Positions 33,488 to 45,486 of a stretch of 64,000 bases of DNA are shown here, piece by piece. The notes below the pieces were generated by a model that worked only from the letters and a program-made list of their open reading frames with translations, was not told the origin of the DNA and did no database searches. Position numbers and translations under genes: made by a program. Every line of letters starts with the position of its first letter. Positions within the stretch are counted from its first letter, which is position 1. Location: the NCBI RefSeq assembly GCF_921293095.1, contig NC_060258.1, positions 2,356,001 to 2,420,000 on the forward strand. Reading direction: 5' to 3'. The stretch is from Ischnura elegans. Its lineage: Eukaryota > Arthropoda > Insecta > Odonata > Coenagrionidae.

Positions 33488-33567
33488 GATTGCCTTCGCT
33501 GCTTTCGGAAAAGGAGAGCCGAGGAAGGAGCGAACACCGATATCAAACGGGTTGCCTTTTCTATTGG
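33488..33567 (+). other. Exon-like cassette, copy 3 (80 nt)
   Basis: Splice sites intact on both sides. The frame reads IAFAAFGKGEPRKERTPISN, then GLPFLL. In this copy only, the presumed upstream exon is open in the joining frame for about 30 codons, but it has no ATG. Confidence 0.45.
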
Positions 33568-34399
33568 GTAAGTAATTGCAAACGCATTTAAGCTACGCTT
33601 TTTTTCGAATTATGCAGAATAGCGAGATTGCCTTTTTAATATAAGAATGCCTTTAAAGTACAAGATTAAATCTAATGCAATTGAACAACAGAGTTTGAAC
33701 GTAATTTATGATAAGGACATATAGCAAATATATTTTTAATGTTTTATCCATAGAAAGTTTTTCACCGTAAGTGTATTACGTACTTATTTGAAGGTATATA
33801 GACTTAATGCGATATTCCAAAACTCTATAAAAATGAAGTCTTCATTTTTATTCATGAGGCAATAACTTATTGCAACGTTAGTGCGTAAAAATAGCTTGTA
33901 GGAGTTCTAGACCATCTTACTCAGAGGCCATCTTTAGTCAGTTCTCATGAGCTGATTATTTTTTACTTTTGTTTCAGATTTAGTTTCGATTTATACAGGC
34001 ATTCCCAATTTTGACATGTGGTCTGAGGAACCGCTGCGTTTCTTAATGGTGAATACTTTCAAAATTAATATTTTAAATGTCAATTATCATCGCTATCTTC
34101 ATATTTTTGTGTAATAAGGACATGAGAGACTGAAAAATTAACTTTTATCATTACTTAGTAGAGGATCCGGTAAACTTCACATCACCTTCATTTATCAAGC
34201 TATGTGTACAAAAATCTATTTTTCTTCGTTCGTTTCCCTAAAATCCGAAGATGGATAAACCGACCTTCTTCTCTCGACCACGTCACGGATTATGTTCTCA
34301 TTGTGATATTAATAGTTATATCAACGATTAAGTACGTACTATTGATTTTTTTGTAAGTACCGTTTATGGGTTACCACTATTAATTGCAGTTATTTAATG

Positions 34400-35370
34400 A
34401 TACTTGCTTACGTTTTGATTTGAGTCGTTGATCTGATGAGATGCGTTTGCAGTTTTTGGGCAATAGTTTGCTTCACTGTTTGATTGTGAGCACAACGCCT
34501 ATCAGCATTCGTATCTTGATTGACCGTGGGGGAAGATGCTAGCCAGTGTGTTCAGCTTAGAATCCATTATTTCATCTTCATCTTGTAATCCTCAATAATC
34601 TCGCAAAAAATCGCAAGAAATGCAAATATAAATATTAAAAAGTGATATCTGCTATTTTTTATCTATAATGTGCAGTCGAGAAAATGGCAATAATTTTCGC
34701 CCAAGTCATGACTGGCAATGTCGTAATTTGGCAATACCTACTCCTCCACTTTTTATGAGTTACTAAAGATTAGATAAGCTCGTTCTATGTTTGCGTAAAG
34801 GCCATTTCATCAACACCTGTTATCTGAAAGTCCATCATATTGGATTTTAATTTCTGTAAGTTAAAAAAAATGCATTAAAGAAAGGTTTGCTTCATACGAG
34901 TATAATAATTTTCCCATTTAAGTAACATAAGTAATTTATTTTACGTTTCAGGATTGCCTTCTCTGCATTGGAAAAAGGAGAGCCGAGGAAGAAGCGAATA
35001 TCGATTTCAATCAGATTGCCTAAACTATTGAGTAAGTAATTGCAAACAAATTTAATCTACGCTTTTCTTTGAATTATCCATGGCTGTGTGATTGCCTTAC
35101 TCTTAAGAAGTATGCCCTTCAAGTGGAAGATTTTCTGTAATGCATTCGACCAACAGAGTTTGAACGTAATGTATGGTAAGAACGGATAGTAAATATTTCT
35201 CTCGTACTTGTTCCATAGGTGAAAAACACTGCTACGAAAATCTAATTTAAATGTAATTCACTAATTCCACAGGGCGTAGTCCAATCGCAACATAATATGT
35301 ACCTAATAGCTATTGAACTACCTCAACCAGAGGCCATCATTAGTCAGTTCTTATGAACTGATTATTTTTT
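34400..35370 (+). repeat. Duplication unit 2, block D'
   Basis: Counterpart of block D (28450-29480). The stretch with the TATA box is partly deleted near 34790-34810. Confidence 0.75.
34952..35031 (+). other. Exon-like cassette, copy 4 (80 nt)
   Basis: Acceptor TTTACGTTTCAG and donor GTAAGT retained. The frame reads IAFSALEKGEPRKKRISISI. No TATA box remains upstream. Confidence 0.4.
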
Positions 35371-36394
35371 GCTTTTTTTAAAATGGTGATAAAATCTATA
35401 ATACACTCTCATCTCACTATCGTGAATATATAAAATTTAATTTTTCAAAAAATGGGTGATTAAAGTCATTCTTTAATAAGGCCATCTGTTTCTGTAAAAA
35501 TGGGGAAAATGTTCAGGTTGCGGTCTCACTGATTCTTGATACATAAAACTTATTTAAATATTCTGCAAATATTGCCGGATAAAATAAGCAAGAAAAGTTA
35601 AATAAAGAAAAGCACGTCATGAAAAGGCATTATTTCCCATTTCACTGTTTAATTTTTTTAGAGGTGGAGACAACTAAATTTTCCCAACAACTAAAACAAA
35701 ACAGACCTGCTGCAATAATATTCGTAGTTAACAGTTTAAAATTCAATAACATGGAAAAACTTTGCTGTTATATGAATGAACAACTGAAATTATTCAAGGC
35801 CCACACGATAAAATATTGATGAATTTTAATTTATCGCCTGGTAACGCGTTGAATACAATATGTATTTTAAAGATTCCTAACGGCATTTTTATATTATTCT
35901 ACGTCACTAATCGTGTGAAATTCTTTTTTCTTCCGTACGTCTTTACTTTTGACCATTGTTTTGCCATCAGTTCATAAACATGAATGATTTTCAAATTATG
36001 GCCATTTGATGCTATTTCTACTCATATTATCGAAGGGCCAAGAATGGAAACATTTTTCTTTTGCATAAATCCCTTACTGAATACTCTAAATCTATAAAAT
36101 AATTTACGGAACTGCTGAAAGTTTGGCATCCATTTTGTCATTGCTCTGGATGTTTGTCGGCATGCCTGTAAGAAACCCATAAAAAGCTTACTTGATAATC
36201 GCCCTCCATATTTCTTCCTTTCACCTTATCTCAATGGCTTATAATGTGCTAGCTGGGATGCAATCAGCAAAATCCAAAATACCCTAAAAACAATACACTG
36301 AGTTTGAAAGTTAAAGACACAATGTTCAGTGAGCTACTCTTCGAGGTGATAGGAGTATAATTCTGAAAGTGGATAAGACTATTTATAAATCTCC
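35371..36394. other. AT-rich sequence, nothing recognised
   Basis: A 66-codon frame at 35619-35819 has no domain and no context. Confidence 0.4.
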
Positions 36395-36760
36395 ATTACC
36401 ATGGGGTAAGGTCCAAAGAACGCTACATTCGATACAGTGCGCTCTCGACGAAAGTACTCCGGAGCAGCGGTCCACAGGCGATACGTTCGCCACGAGAATT
36501 TCTTTCCGAAGCGGTCATGAGCGAAGTCAAAATGACGGAATGAAAAAGGGCAGGCTAGCTGGATTATGAGATCGGGGAGATTGTTTCAATTGCGACAAGA
36601 GGCGATCAAGGTCGTTGAATATAAATGGTTGTGGTCGAATATAATTAGTTTAAACTATATTTGGTTGATCGTGGTTCCACAAAGTAAAACAAGGAACTTG
36701 GGGCTCATTCATTTCTCATACCTAACCCCGCACCTCTTCCTTTATAAATTCATTACCTTA
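36395..36760 (+). repeat. One-ended copy of the TIR element
   Basis: Begins GGGGTAAGGTCCAAAGAACG at about 36400 and follows the 63275-63728 copy through GGCTAGCTGG and GTGGTTCCACAAAGTA. It loses the right terminal repeat. It is clearly more diverged than the other two copies. Confidence 0.6.
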
Positions 36761-37860
36761 CTAAGGAGAAATATGGTTGATCTGCAGTTTAACAACTTGT
36801 AATATTTCACTTATTATGACTAGCGACTATTATAAAACTTTAATACATTCCATTTACTTCATATATCTTCTTTTCTTTCAAATTTTACTTTGTGGAGGGG
36901 ATGATGTGTCTGAATATGTTCTTATAATATTTTCTACTGCTGCATGTCCCTTTAAATAATTTCTGTGGCCTTCCGTGCGTAAGGGATGCTTCCAGAGACA
37001 TTTGAGTTTATTTTGTAGGAGATAGGAGAATGTCTAAGGAGTGATAGTGCTTGCTATATATTCATTTAAATCAAAGTTAAATTAATATCCTACCTGTGAA
37101 TGCCAGTGTCTTCCTATTATTAGGATTATGATCAACATACGACAATTATTGTACCTTAATATTCTCTTTAATATTAATGATATTTTATGATTGATAATCA
37201 AACTAAAACAAACGCAATGATAACCATATTATAAATCTTTTTTTTTAAGAATCAGGGGGAAACGTGCACCTGTACTCCTCCCCGAAATCTAGATATTTTT
37301 TCACGTTGTCTGAGCATTGTGCAACTAAGGAATTTTATTCTTTAATAGGAAACAGACTTGTTTTTTCCCTAATTTTAAAGTAAACATATTCAAAGTTTAA
37401 TGAGCGAAAGATAGTAAATTTTTGCTCCAGTATATAATATGTACAATATGAGGCGGCCTCTAAAATCTGTATAGGCTTCTTTTTTACTGAAGAGTCAGGG
37501 GGAGATAAAAAGTGGACGGGAGGAGTTCGTAAGGAAGACAAGCAGGGGTGGCGTGGGGTGATTGGGGCCCTCAGCTGGGGCTAAAAATCTTATCTTTTAT
37601 TTCCTTACCCGAGGTGCCCTGCCTTGGAATATTTAGGAAATCCTTTGCTAAGAAATTGATTTTGATAGGGTTCTGCTTCCCAATAACTGGATATAAATTT
37701 ATGAAAAATAATAAATTCATAAGATTAAGTTCTGTGAAATGTGGGAATATCACAGATCATAAAATTCAATAGTGTAGTAGGGCTGTTTTTCTTCAACTTC
37801 CGATGTGTTATGAACAGAAGAGGAAGTGATTAATTAGAAATTATTCCTTCGCTAAATATT
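36761..37860. other. AT-rich sequence, nothing recognised
   Basis: Contains small GA-rich tracts near 37250 and 37490. No gene. Confidence 0.4.
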
Positions 37861-38597
37861 GAGCACACTTGTGGGGTCCTTTCGACATAATCGACTCGGT
37901 GTTTGAGGAATTGGTTGTGCCTACGGACACGATTTACTATACCTTCTTCAAAGGATGTTTCCTCCAATGACTTCCATTAATTTTGGCTTTGTCCTGAAGC
38001 TCATCGCCCTCTTGAAAATGCTTCCATCCTAGCCACGTCTTCACTTTAGCGTAATGTTGGAATGATGGATGGAAGAAGATAAGAGGATCGCCAATTATGC
38101 ATATCAGATGGAATCTTTTAAAAGGGGCTATTGTCCGTTTTCAATGTATTTCAAGGTTACGTAGTCGATTCGGTAGTCCCATGGTTAAGTAATGTTACAT
38201 AATATAAGTGATGGTGTGTATGGGGAAGGCAATAGAGAACTAAGATAATTTGCATTTCTTAGAGGAGATAAGGAAGTGAGGAAAACCTGGACTTCGCTTG
38301 ATTTGACAAAAGAGAAATTACACTTTACTTGCCGTTCAGAAAGTAACAATGCAAATATTTTTCATTTTTAATGCATTTCCATCCATGCCGGCATCCGCTA
38401 TTAAGTTGTTACTCAGGAACATTTTTTTGTTTGAATACAAGAGGGCAGCACTTTTCCACAACAATTCAATGCGTATGACCCGTTTCGGCTCACAGAGTCA
38501 TCATCTGATACAAGATTGTGCTTTATTTGTTATGTTTGCACACTGTTATTGGCAACTTTCATGGTAATAATTTTATATTCATTCTGTTTCTTTGCAG

Positions 38598-38740
38598 TCA
38601 ACGTTTCATCCTTTCGTAGCAACACTGAGATCGTGTGTTACTCCTCGCTGACCAACGCTACCACGCCTGGTTCCCATTGGCTACTCCCTGTATTCTGAAT
38701 CCAACACACTCTTAAATAATTATTTCATTCTTTCGAAATA
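38598..38740 (+). other. Presumed 5'-untranslated exon part of ankyrin gene copy 1
   Basis: Acceptor-like TTTCTTTGCAG ends at 38597 and leads straight to the ATG at 38741. The acceptor is retained in copy 2 (ending at 58025). The upstream exon was not located; a GTAATA in the 40 bp before the acceptor is too close to be its donor. Confidence 0.4.
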
Positions 38741-40890
38741 ATGGCAAGGAACATTTCTGCTAGCGGCGCTGAGCAATTTGTTGAGGAGAGACTTCTTGCT
38801 GGATTGGTGAATGGTTCACTACTCCAGCATAAAGAGCTGCTTGACATGTTGGAAGATGTAGATGTACGGCACGCACGGCAAAGAACACTCTTGCATGTTG
38901 GTGTGGGACTTGGGAAGGCTGACTGGGTGCAGGAGTTACTGGCGAGAGGCGCAGACACAGACATAACAGATGACAGTCAACAGAATGCATTGTCTTCAGC
39001 TGAGGAGATGGTGCGCCAGTTCCCTGATGATGTAGAACGCTCAAAAGTGCTGAATTTGGTGACATTGGTTCACAGAAGAGACCAAGTTATTTTGCGTCGT
39101 CTCGAAGCATCTTCGAGTAGGAGCACTGATCATGTAACACCCGTGGCTAGCCCAGAATGTGATATTGCATCTCTCAAGTCATCTGTTGGCTCATTGAGGC
39201 GAGAAATGAAATCTCTTGTAAATCGGTTGGCCTCATCCTTGGAGGAACTGAAAGCGAATGTGTGTGGGCGTGACGCTCTGTTGCGTTGTCTAGAAGAAGC
39301 AGTGACGTCAACAGCGGATGATGTGACGTGTATCAAGTGTGGTCTTATTGGGGAGGCATCTATAAGTCAACCTATATCCGATCCGGCCAGAGCAAGGCAG
39401 GAGTGTGTGAACGCCATGATGCGAAAGACTAGGATAGTGTATGGAAGTGGAGTTGATGAAATGCGTAGATTGTATGAGAGACTGTATGATGAAGATGAAT
39501 TCACTGCTTTCATAATTAAATATTTGTGTGGGAATGATCGGGTGAATGTGATGGTGGATTTCGAATCTGAGAACATTGAAAGGATGAAGGAGAAGGTTGT
39601 GGATTTGGATGGGAGTCAGGGGAATGGGAGTGAATGGAGATCATTTTATGATTTTGAGAGTGAGACTGTGTATTTAGGTGCAAAGGAGTGTTTTAGTTAT
39701 TGGGAGAAATACGTCTGTGCTGAGTTAGCTTGGGCCCTCACCCAATTATCCCTGAAATTATTTTACGATAATGAGGGGAGGCCTTACAGCAAGGGACATG
39801 TGGAACGAGAGCGTGAGTGGATGAGGGCTCTAGAGGAGGCGGAGGAGAGGAGGAAGAGGGGAGAGGGATATGATTGGAGTATCAATCGTGCATTGTATAG
39901 GAAGACACCGAAGGCAAAGGTATGTTGGCTGGCTGCAGCTGTCCCTACTATTATCGCTGAATATGGATCCACAGAAAGAAGAGCTATACTGCAGCAACAA
40001 GCCCCTCTCCTCTTCTCTCTCTATTCTAACAATGTGATGGGAACACTTCTAGCCAGTGCAAAGGTGGGTCCTATGTCTATTTCTTACGATTTTTTCTTTA
40101 CATCATGGTCTTCATTAAAACATTGAAATCATTATTTGAAGCTGTTTTAGCCAATAAATCGGTAAATAATAAATGAAAATGTAAACATCCTTTTGAATAA
40201 TTAAAAGAATTGTTCGTAATTTAATTGTCCATGATTTCCCAAAAGTGGGCAACTCATTGGTTGGCATGCAGAGGTGAAATGAAGCTTCTGGTACATTGGT
40301 TGGCATGTAGAGGTGAAATGAAACTTCTGGTACATTGGAGTTCATCCTCTCATGTGTTCTATAAGTAGTTTGATTTAATGAGTGTCGGGTTTTGTAGTAT
40401 TAGAATATTTAAATGCAATTCATTTTTGGCAAACAATCTACTTCTCAATATTCCAAGATGAAGATTTCTTGTTAAAAGGTAACATGTTTTTGAGATCTTA
40501 TGTGTCATAAGTTTAAGAAAGTGGCTTCAAAACTAACAAACTCTAACCTAATGGATAAATATCGAGGTTAAAGATAAAATAATATCAGGAAATTAAAGAG
40601 TCCCTAAATTCAAATCTATGATATATCAATCTAGTGATTTTTTTGTGAATTCCAAACAATAGTGAAAGTCTTCCAATATTTTTCACTTATAAAATGAATG
40701 ATTCTTGTGGAACATGGGTTTGTTCGAGGATGTTTAATAATTGTTGCTTATGGATACTGCCATTGCATTCTTGAAAATGGAAGTAATATTTTATCTCACT
40801 ACGAATATTGACCTAATTCTGACATTGCATTTTGTTTGTGATTGCACTACTTTTCATTCCATTAATTTATATTTTCTGTTTCAGAGATGA
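38741..40890 (+). CDS. Ankyrin / coiled-coil / pseudo-metallopeptidase-like protein, copy 1 (two exons)
   Basis: Starts at ATG 38741 (MARNISASGAEQF). Exon 1 is open for 441 codons to a donor GTGGGT at 40064; the acceptor TTTCTGTTTCAG at 40883-40884 then gives Arg-stop at 40885-40890 (442 aa). Reading through the donor would add a different tail, ending at 40126. Domains: an ankyrin repeat at residues ~48-77 (TLLHVGVGLGKADWVQELLA) and a partial second at ~81-110; a predicted coiled coil at ~145-200; a C-terminal domain at ~215-435. That domain has YDFESETVYLGAKE, a helix AELAWALTQLSLKLFYDNEG at 327-346, RPYSKG, then AVPTIIAEYG. From memory, the layout matches arthropod proteins with a HELTH-type zinc motif in that helix. 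Here both His are replaced (Ala327, Trp331), so catalysis is unlikely. No signal peptide or membrane segment is seen, so it is probably intracellular. Function unknown. Confidence 0.7.
40064..40884 (+). other. Intron of ankyrin gene copy 1
   Basis: GT-AG intron of 821 bp with a position-matched counterpart in copy 2 (59933-60929). It contains a 39-bp tandem duplication at 40257-40334. Confidence 0.55.
40257..40334. repeat. 39-bp tandem duplication
   Basis: TTGGCATG(C/T)AGAGGTGAAAT recurs at 40261 and 40300. Copy 2 of the locus has only one unit-like stretch (near 60325), so the duplication followed the segmental duplication. Confidence 0.8.
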
Positions 40891-43577
40891 ATTTGGCCTG
40901 GTATACATAGGAGATTGTGATGGAGCCAGTCCTGAAGATGAAATTTTCTTCATATTCATTTATTTACTTTAAGCCTCTCAGTTTTTATTGGGTTATTTGA
41001 ATAACTTTTATTGGGTTATTTGAATAACTTGTGTATTTAGTGCAATCGTAAAACCTATTTTATGATTATACTCAGACATTCATGTTGATTTCTTGCTTGC
41101 TACATGGCACTTTTTCGTTCGGTAGGTAATCACATTTTGAGATGCATATTGTTTTAACCTTCTGGGCACACAATTTAGTCAGTCTTTTCCTAGTCATGTC
41201 GTTGGGATATTTGTATTTTTGATAATATATCATATTGCATCGCATTTGCGCTATTAGTAAATGGAAGGAATGGTCCATTTTAGCTTACCAATGTAATGCT
41301 ACAATTTATCTGAAAGCCATTGTGCACATAAATCTATTTGGATCATATACAGCTCTTTCCAGATTTATAATCATATTTTGCCGGATGTACTCATGTTTGT
41401 GTAGCCCTTTGATAAACATTAGTTTGTTTTGGTTCATTGCTCTGACCTTGTTTGGCCTCATTCACATGTGAGACATTTCCCTGTAGTTTGCAATTATAAT
41501 GATGTAAGCATAAAATTGTGTAGTAGGCAAAACACTTTATTCGCCAAAGATTATTAATTTCAAAGATATGCTATACAATTTAAATGTGATGTAGAATATC
41601 AATTTACAATCTTGTCATATTTGACATAAAATAGTTAACATGGGATTTTTTTCCGTTTTTACTAGTTGGAAGGCATTTATGAAATGTCGTAATTAAGTAA
41701 ATAGGTTCTTAAATGCATTTTCCTACATGTTTGTGACCTAAGTCCATTTATATTCTTGCTGGTCTTTTTCAAACATTCACTGACGTTAGAGAAGATCATT
41801 GCAATCATTCATGCACGTATATATTTCCAACATTCACATATCCTTGGTATAGTATTCAGTTGACTGGAAATGTGCATTTGCTTATTTATAAGCAAACAGT
41901 AAATGTCTCGAAATCCTCAGGATTGCTGCTTGGTTTTCAAGGATTTAAGTGAATATAATGGTTAAACATGTTACCAGTTATCTTCATAAGAAACATATCT
42001 ATTCCTATTTCATGGCTTTGTGATGCCTCCTTTCTTTGAGTTTCATCGTATGTCTAGTTTTTTTTCTTAAATGGCTCTTCATTTGTCCAATCTCCAATCG
42101 GTAAATGAGTTTGGGTTTTTTTTTATTGCTTTTCATGTTTCACAATTTTACTTTTTCTATTTTTTGCATTTGTATTTGTTGCTCATTCGTGTCGGTAATT
42201 ATATAATTTGGTGTTATTTTATTGTCTCTCTGCTACCTGGTGGCAACAGAAATGTAGTTGTAATGATGTGTAGTTGTTTCCAAAAGAAAATCCATTTACA
42301 ACTATTGATTTTTTTCTAAGGTATTTCTGAATTGATAATTTTACCTGTGCTACACCACTCTTGTTGGTAAGGTAAGATTAACCATCCAGATTTTGTAAAT
42401 ATGATCCATTAGATATGAATATAATATATTTATGTCGTTAACTAATCTGCAGTAGTGTCATTATATGTGGATTAAAAAAAAATATTTTATAATCATATAT
42501 GATGGTAAATAATTTACATGTAAATTGCTTTATGATTATTACTTGATTTTGATAATCTAGGATAATGAATGCATATCTATGAGAAAAACAATGCATTTCT
42601 GAATAATTCTCTTTTTAATTTTTCTCAGTTGGCTTATCTCTGAAGAGGAATTGCAAGATATCCTCACTTAAGGTATTGCTTGTTCTCATTTATTTTGCAT
42701 TATTTTTCATCACATTTATTTTTCTTTTTAAAAATGTCATGATACTATGAGGAAGTAATGTATTTATTTTTTCAATAATCAAATGGATTATCATGTAGTT
42801 GTAAATGTATGCATATTGTTTTTATAATTAAATTACTTATGTGGTATCACACTATATTCTGTACGATGCCATTCAAGGCACATTTGTAGAAATAGTATTT
42901 CATTGAATGTGATATGATTAAACCAGTTTTTTTATTTTTGCTGCAAACTGTTATGGACCTTTATCCAATATTGCATTTCATGCTCCACACAGATAAAATA
43001 AATTTTGTAATACTCAAAGTTTCAGTGATTTCTTTTGGTTTGATATCAGTATCCCATGTGGTGCATAAGATTCAATGATGACAAATTTTGTAAGAAAATG
43101 CAGAAGGACCTCCTGATGTTCGCCTCGTATTTGCCATGATGCTTTTTAGTGCTGTGCTCCATAGCCCACCTTATCCTTAAAATATTAAGTATAATCGCTA
43201 ATCAAAGGTAGATATTATTATATTTTTAAAATTTTGTTATGCATATGATATGAATCCATTTTAAGAGTAAAAATGATAATTATCCAGCTCAACCCACAGT
43301 TATTGTAACTACATTGCATTCCCTTCCAATCATGGGTTCATAATCTAGGACCTCCTTTCCCTACGAATTTTAATGTGGTATTTTGAATTTGCATTATCAT
43401 TTATGTGCAGACCTTTAATCTATTTACTACACTCCCCAATAACTCGAGGCAGTGGAATAGTATTTTTGCCTGCTGAAACGCTTCCCTTTTGCCCAATGTA
43501 AGCACAGAACATGTATTGCTGTCTACAGTGACATTCGAGTTATCATTCCATCAAACAATACTGACCTACAGCTTCAT
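40891..43577. other. 3' flank of ankyrin gene copy 1, AT-rich
   Basis: After the stop, the next ~90 bp stay similar between copies: GATGAATTTGG, then AGCCAGTCCT. An alternative frame there (DEFGLVYIGD in copy 1, DEFGLTYFGG in copy 2) is open, but it does not join exon 1 in phase through the obvious splice sites. A 10-13 bp tandem (TTATTGGGTTATTTGAATAA) lies at about 40987-41030. No other gene is seen. Confidence 0.4.
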
Positions 43578-43975
43578 CAAATGCTTGTTTTTACGTTTCC
43601 CTCGGTTTTATACCGAAGTTTTCACTAAATTATATCAGGCACCCCCTATCTATTTTCACGTATGAAGGCAGTGTAAAAATCCTTTTTCTTTCAAAACAAA
43701 TGTAGTTTTTTAAGATGTAAGGAAGTTATTGAAAAACATATGCTGATTAGTGGGATCAGGGAAAAAATTGAGAAATTTACTTAATTAAAAAAATTGCTTA
43801 TTTTCATGTTTCTCTCGGTTTTATGTCGACGTTTTTACCATATTCTATCAGACACTTCCGCATTCCAGTGCCAAAAATCCTTTTTCTTTCAAAACAATAA
43901 ATAGTATGCGCGATATAACGAAGTCATTGAAAAACATGCGATTGTTAGTAGGCTAAGGGAAAACCTTGAGAAATT
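43578..43975. repeat. ~205-bp direct tandem duplication
   Basis: Two diverged units (about 43578-43782 and 43790-43975) share CTCGGTTTTAT, AATCCTTTTTCTTTCAAAAC and TTGAAAAACAT in the same order. Confidence 0.75.
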
Positions 43976-45184
43976 CCAGAATAACACTTGCTTCCTAGCC
44001 TTACTTTCGATCAAAGTCGTTTACCATCGCCTGGTTGAATCTTAAAGTCGTCTAAAAAACATAATCACCGAAGTTTAAAGCCAAATCTAAACGGCTTGTT
44101 TTTAAAGAAAATTTTTGCACCGCGGCGAAGAGATGTATCAATTGCTCATCAATTGACAAATGAAGCGCAAGTATTCCGAATGTAAAAAATTTAAAATTCA
44201 AGTCATCAAATATAGGCCATGATTTATAAATGTATCTTTTTCGTTCAGACAGGATTTGTTTCAAAAGTGTATTTTTTCAATAATATAAATATGCTTTGGC
44301 TGAATGATTTCCTAACCAAATCCACGCCTTATTGTCCTCTTTCGACCAATATATTGTTGTGAAAGTCAGTGATAACTCAAATCACATAAAAAAACGGAAT
44401 TTTTCTGATATATTTTACTGATAAACGCAAAATATTCCTACTGCGGTCAATAGAATATCTATTTGAGAAATAAGTAATTTTTCTTACACAAAATCATTAA
44501 AAGACCTGGTGACATTTTTTAATTGAAGGGTGTCAACTCAATTCTTTTTTAATTTCTTTCCGCACATTACGATTAAAGAATAAGGAGAAATATTTAATGC
44601 AATATTTTAGTTCTTCCTCTACTCAGGACACAACTCCGCTTTTTGAAAATGAGTTAACTGAAAAGTACTAATACCTTTTCATAGGTGTTTAGAAAGAGGA
44701 CCGCCATGATGCACTACACCAGATGTCTCTTCCTTTATTTCAAAGGCTCCGTCAATATCAGCATCTATATTTACGTCACCAACCTCATTTTCAAAATTTA
44801 TATGAGTGTACAAATTTTGTGTTCCATTGCCCTTAAAGGCATTCATGTATTTCATAAATACATGCCGCGCGTTCGAAGTGCGAAGCGCTTCGTTCGCGTG
44901 GTCAACTCAAAGGTTGTTTTGGCGCTCTTACTTCGCAGTCCTAGAGATTTTCCGCATTGAAACATTACCTTCGATGAAGTATGGATTCATCACTATACTA
45001 CGTAGACAAATGAACAGGTAAAACAAGGGATTTTTTTGAAGATAAAGGCTACTTAGCAAGCGAAGATGGTAAAATGGGCCAGTCAGGTCATGGCATCGAC
45101 GATTTGGATGCATATGGAATAATCTACATCGAATACGTGGAAAAAGGAAAAACGGTTACAGGGGAGCTTTATGATCGTTTTCGG
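43976..45184. other. No gene recognised
   Basis: A 91-codon plus-strand frame (44685-44960) lacks any domain or exon support. Confidence 0.35.
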
Positions 45185-45486
45185 CATTGGTGCAGCGAGA
45201 GGGGGATATGGGGGATACATCCCCTCCCCCCGAAGGCTCAGAGAAATTTTTAACATTAGTCCATTTTACTTATTCGGATCGCTATTACTTATAGAATAGT
45301 GTTAGGGTTAATCAAACATCCCTCAGAAAGCCGTAAAACACGCAAATTCGAACCACTTTTCATAAAAAGTTTTGGAGGAGAGCCCCCTAAACTCCTGTTT
45401 ATCCTGGCGGGTATGCTTAACCTCCACTCCCCTAAGTATTAGTTGTGCCTAAACCCCCCTAGCCTTAATTATTAGCTGCGCCCCTG
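45185..45486. mobile_element. hAT-type MITE, family 1, copy a
   Basis: Begins CATTGGTGCAGCGAGAG and ends TTAGCTGCGCCCCTG. The body (CCCTCAGAAAGCCGTAAAAC, CCTGGCGGGTATGC, AAGTATTAGTTG) matches the copies at 47623 and 57194. The flanking octamers do not match, so the ends may have been altered. Confidence 0.7.

Larger units (their letters stand above)
32500..34360 (+). repeat. Duplication unit 2, block C' with an inverted core
   Basis: Counterpart of block C. The outer parts are collinear, but about 32695-32890 matches the reverse complement of 26785-27310 (shortened). The GGGAAGCTTAGGTAT word here is the complement of ATACCTAAGCTTCCC in block C. Confidence 0.75.
37861..43450 (+). repeat. Segmental duplication, copy 1 (ankyrin gene locus)
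   Basis: Matches 54790-62800 in order: the 5' flank (GCCACGTCTTCA), the 38.1-38.3 kb flank, the gene, its intron, and the 3' flank as far as about 43.3 kb (TCATTGAATGTGATAT, ATAAAATAAA). Copy 1 is more compact. It lacks the insertions found in copy 2 but keeps about 1.5 kb of 3' flank (41.3-42.8 kb) that copy 2 lost. Confidence 0.8.

Noticed and set aside
38725-39065. Antisense frames over the ankyrin exon
   Set aside because: Shadows of the sense frame, which has ankyrin and coiled-coil features and clear homology to copy 2.
44685-44960. 91-codon frame as a gene
   Set aside because: No domain, no paralogue in the window and no splice or promoter context; within chance length for this much sequence.
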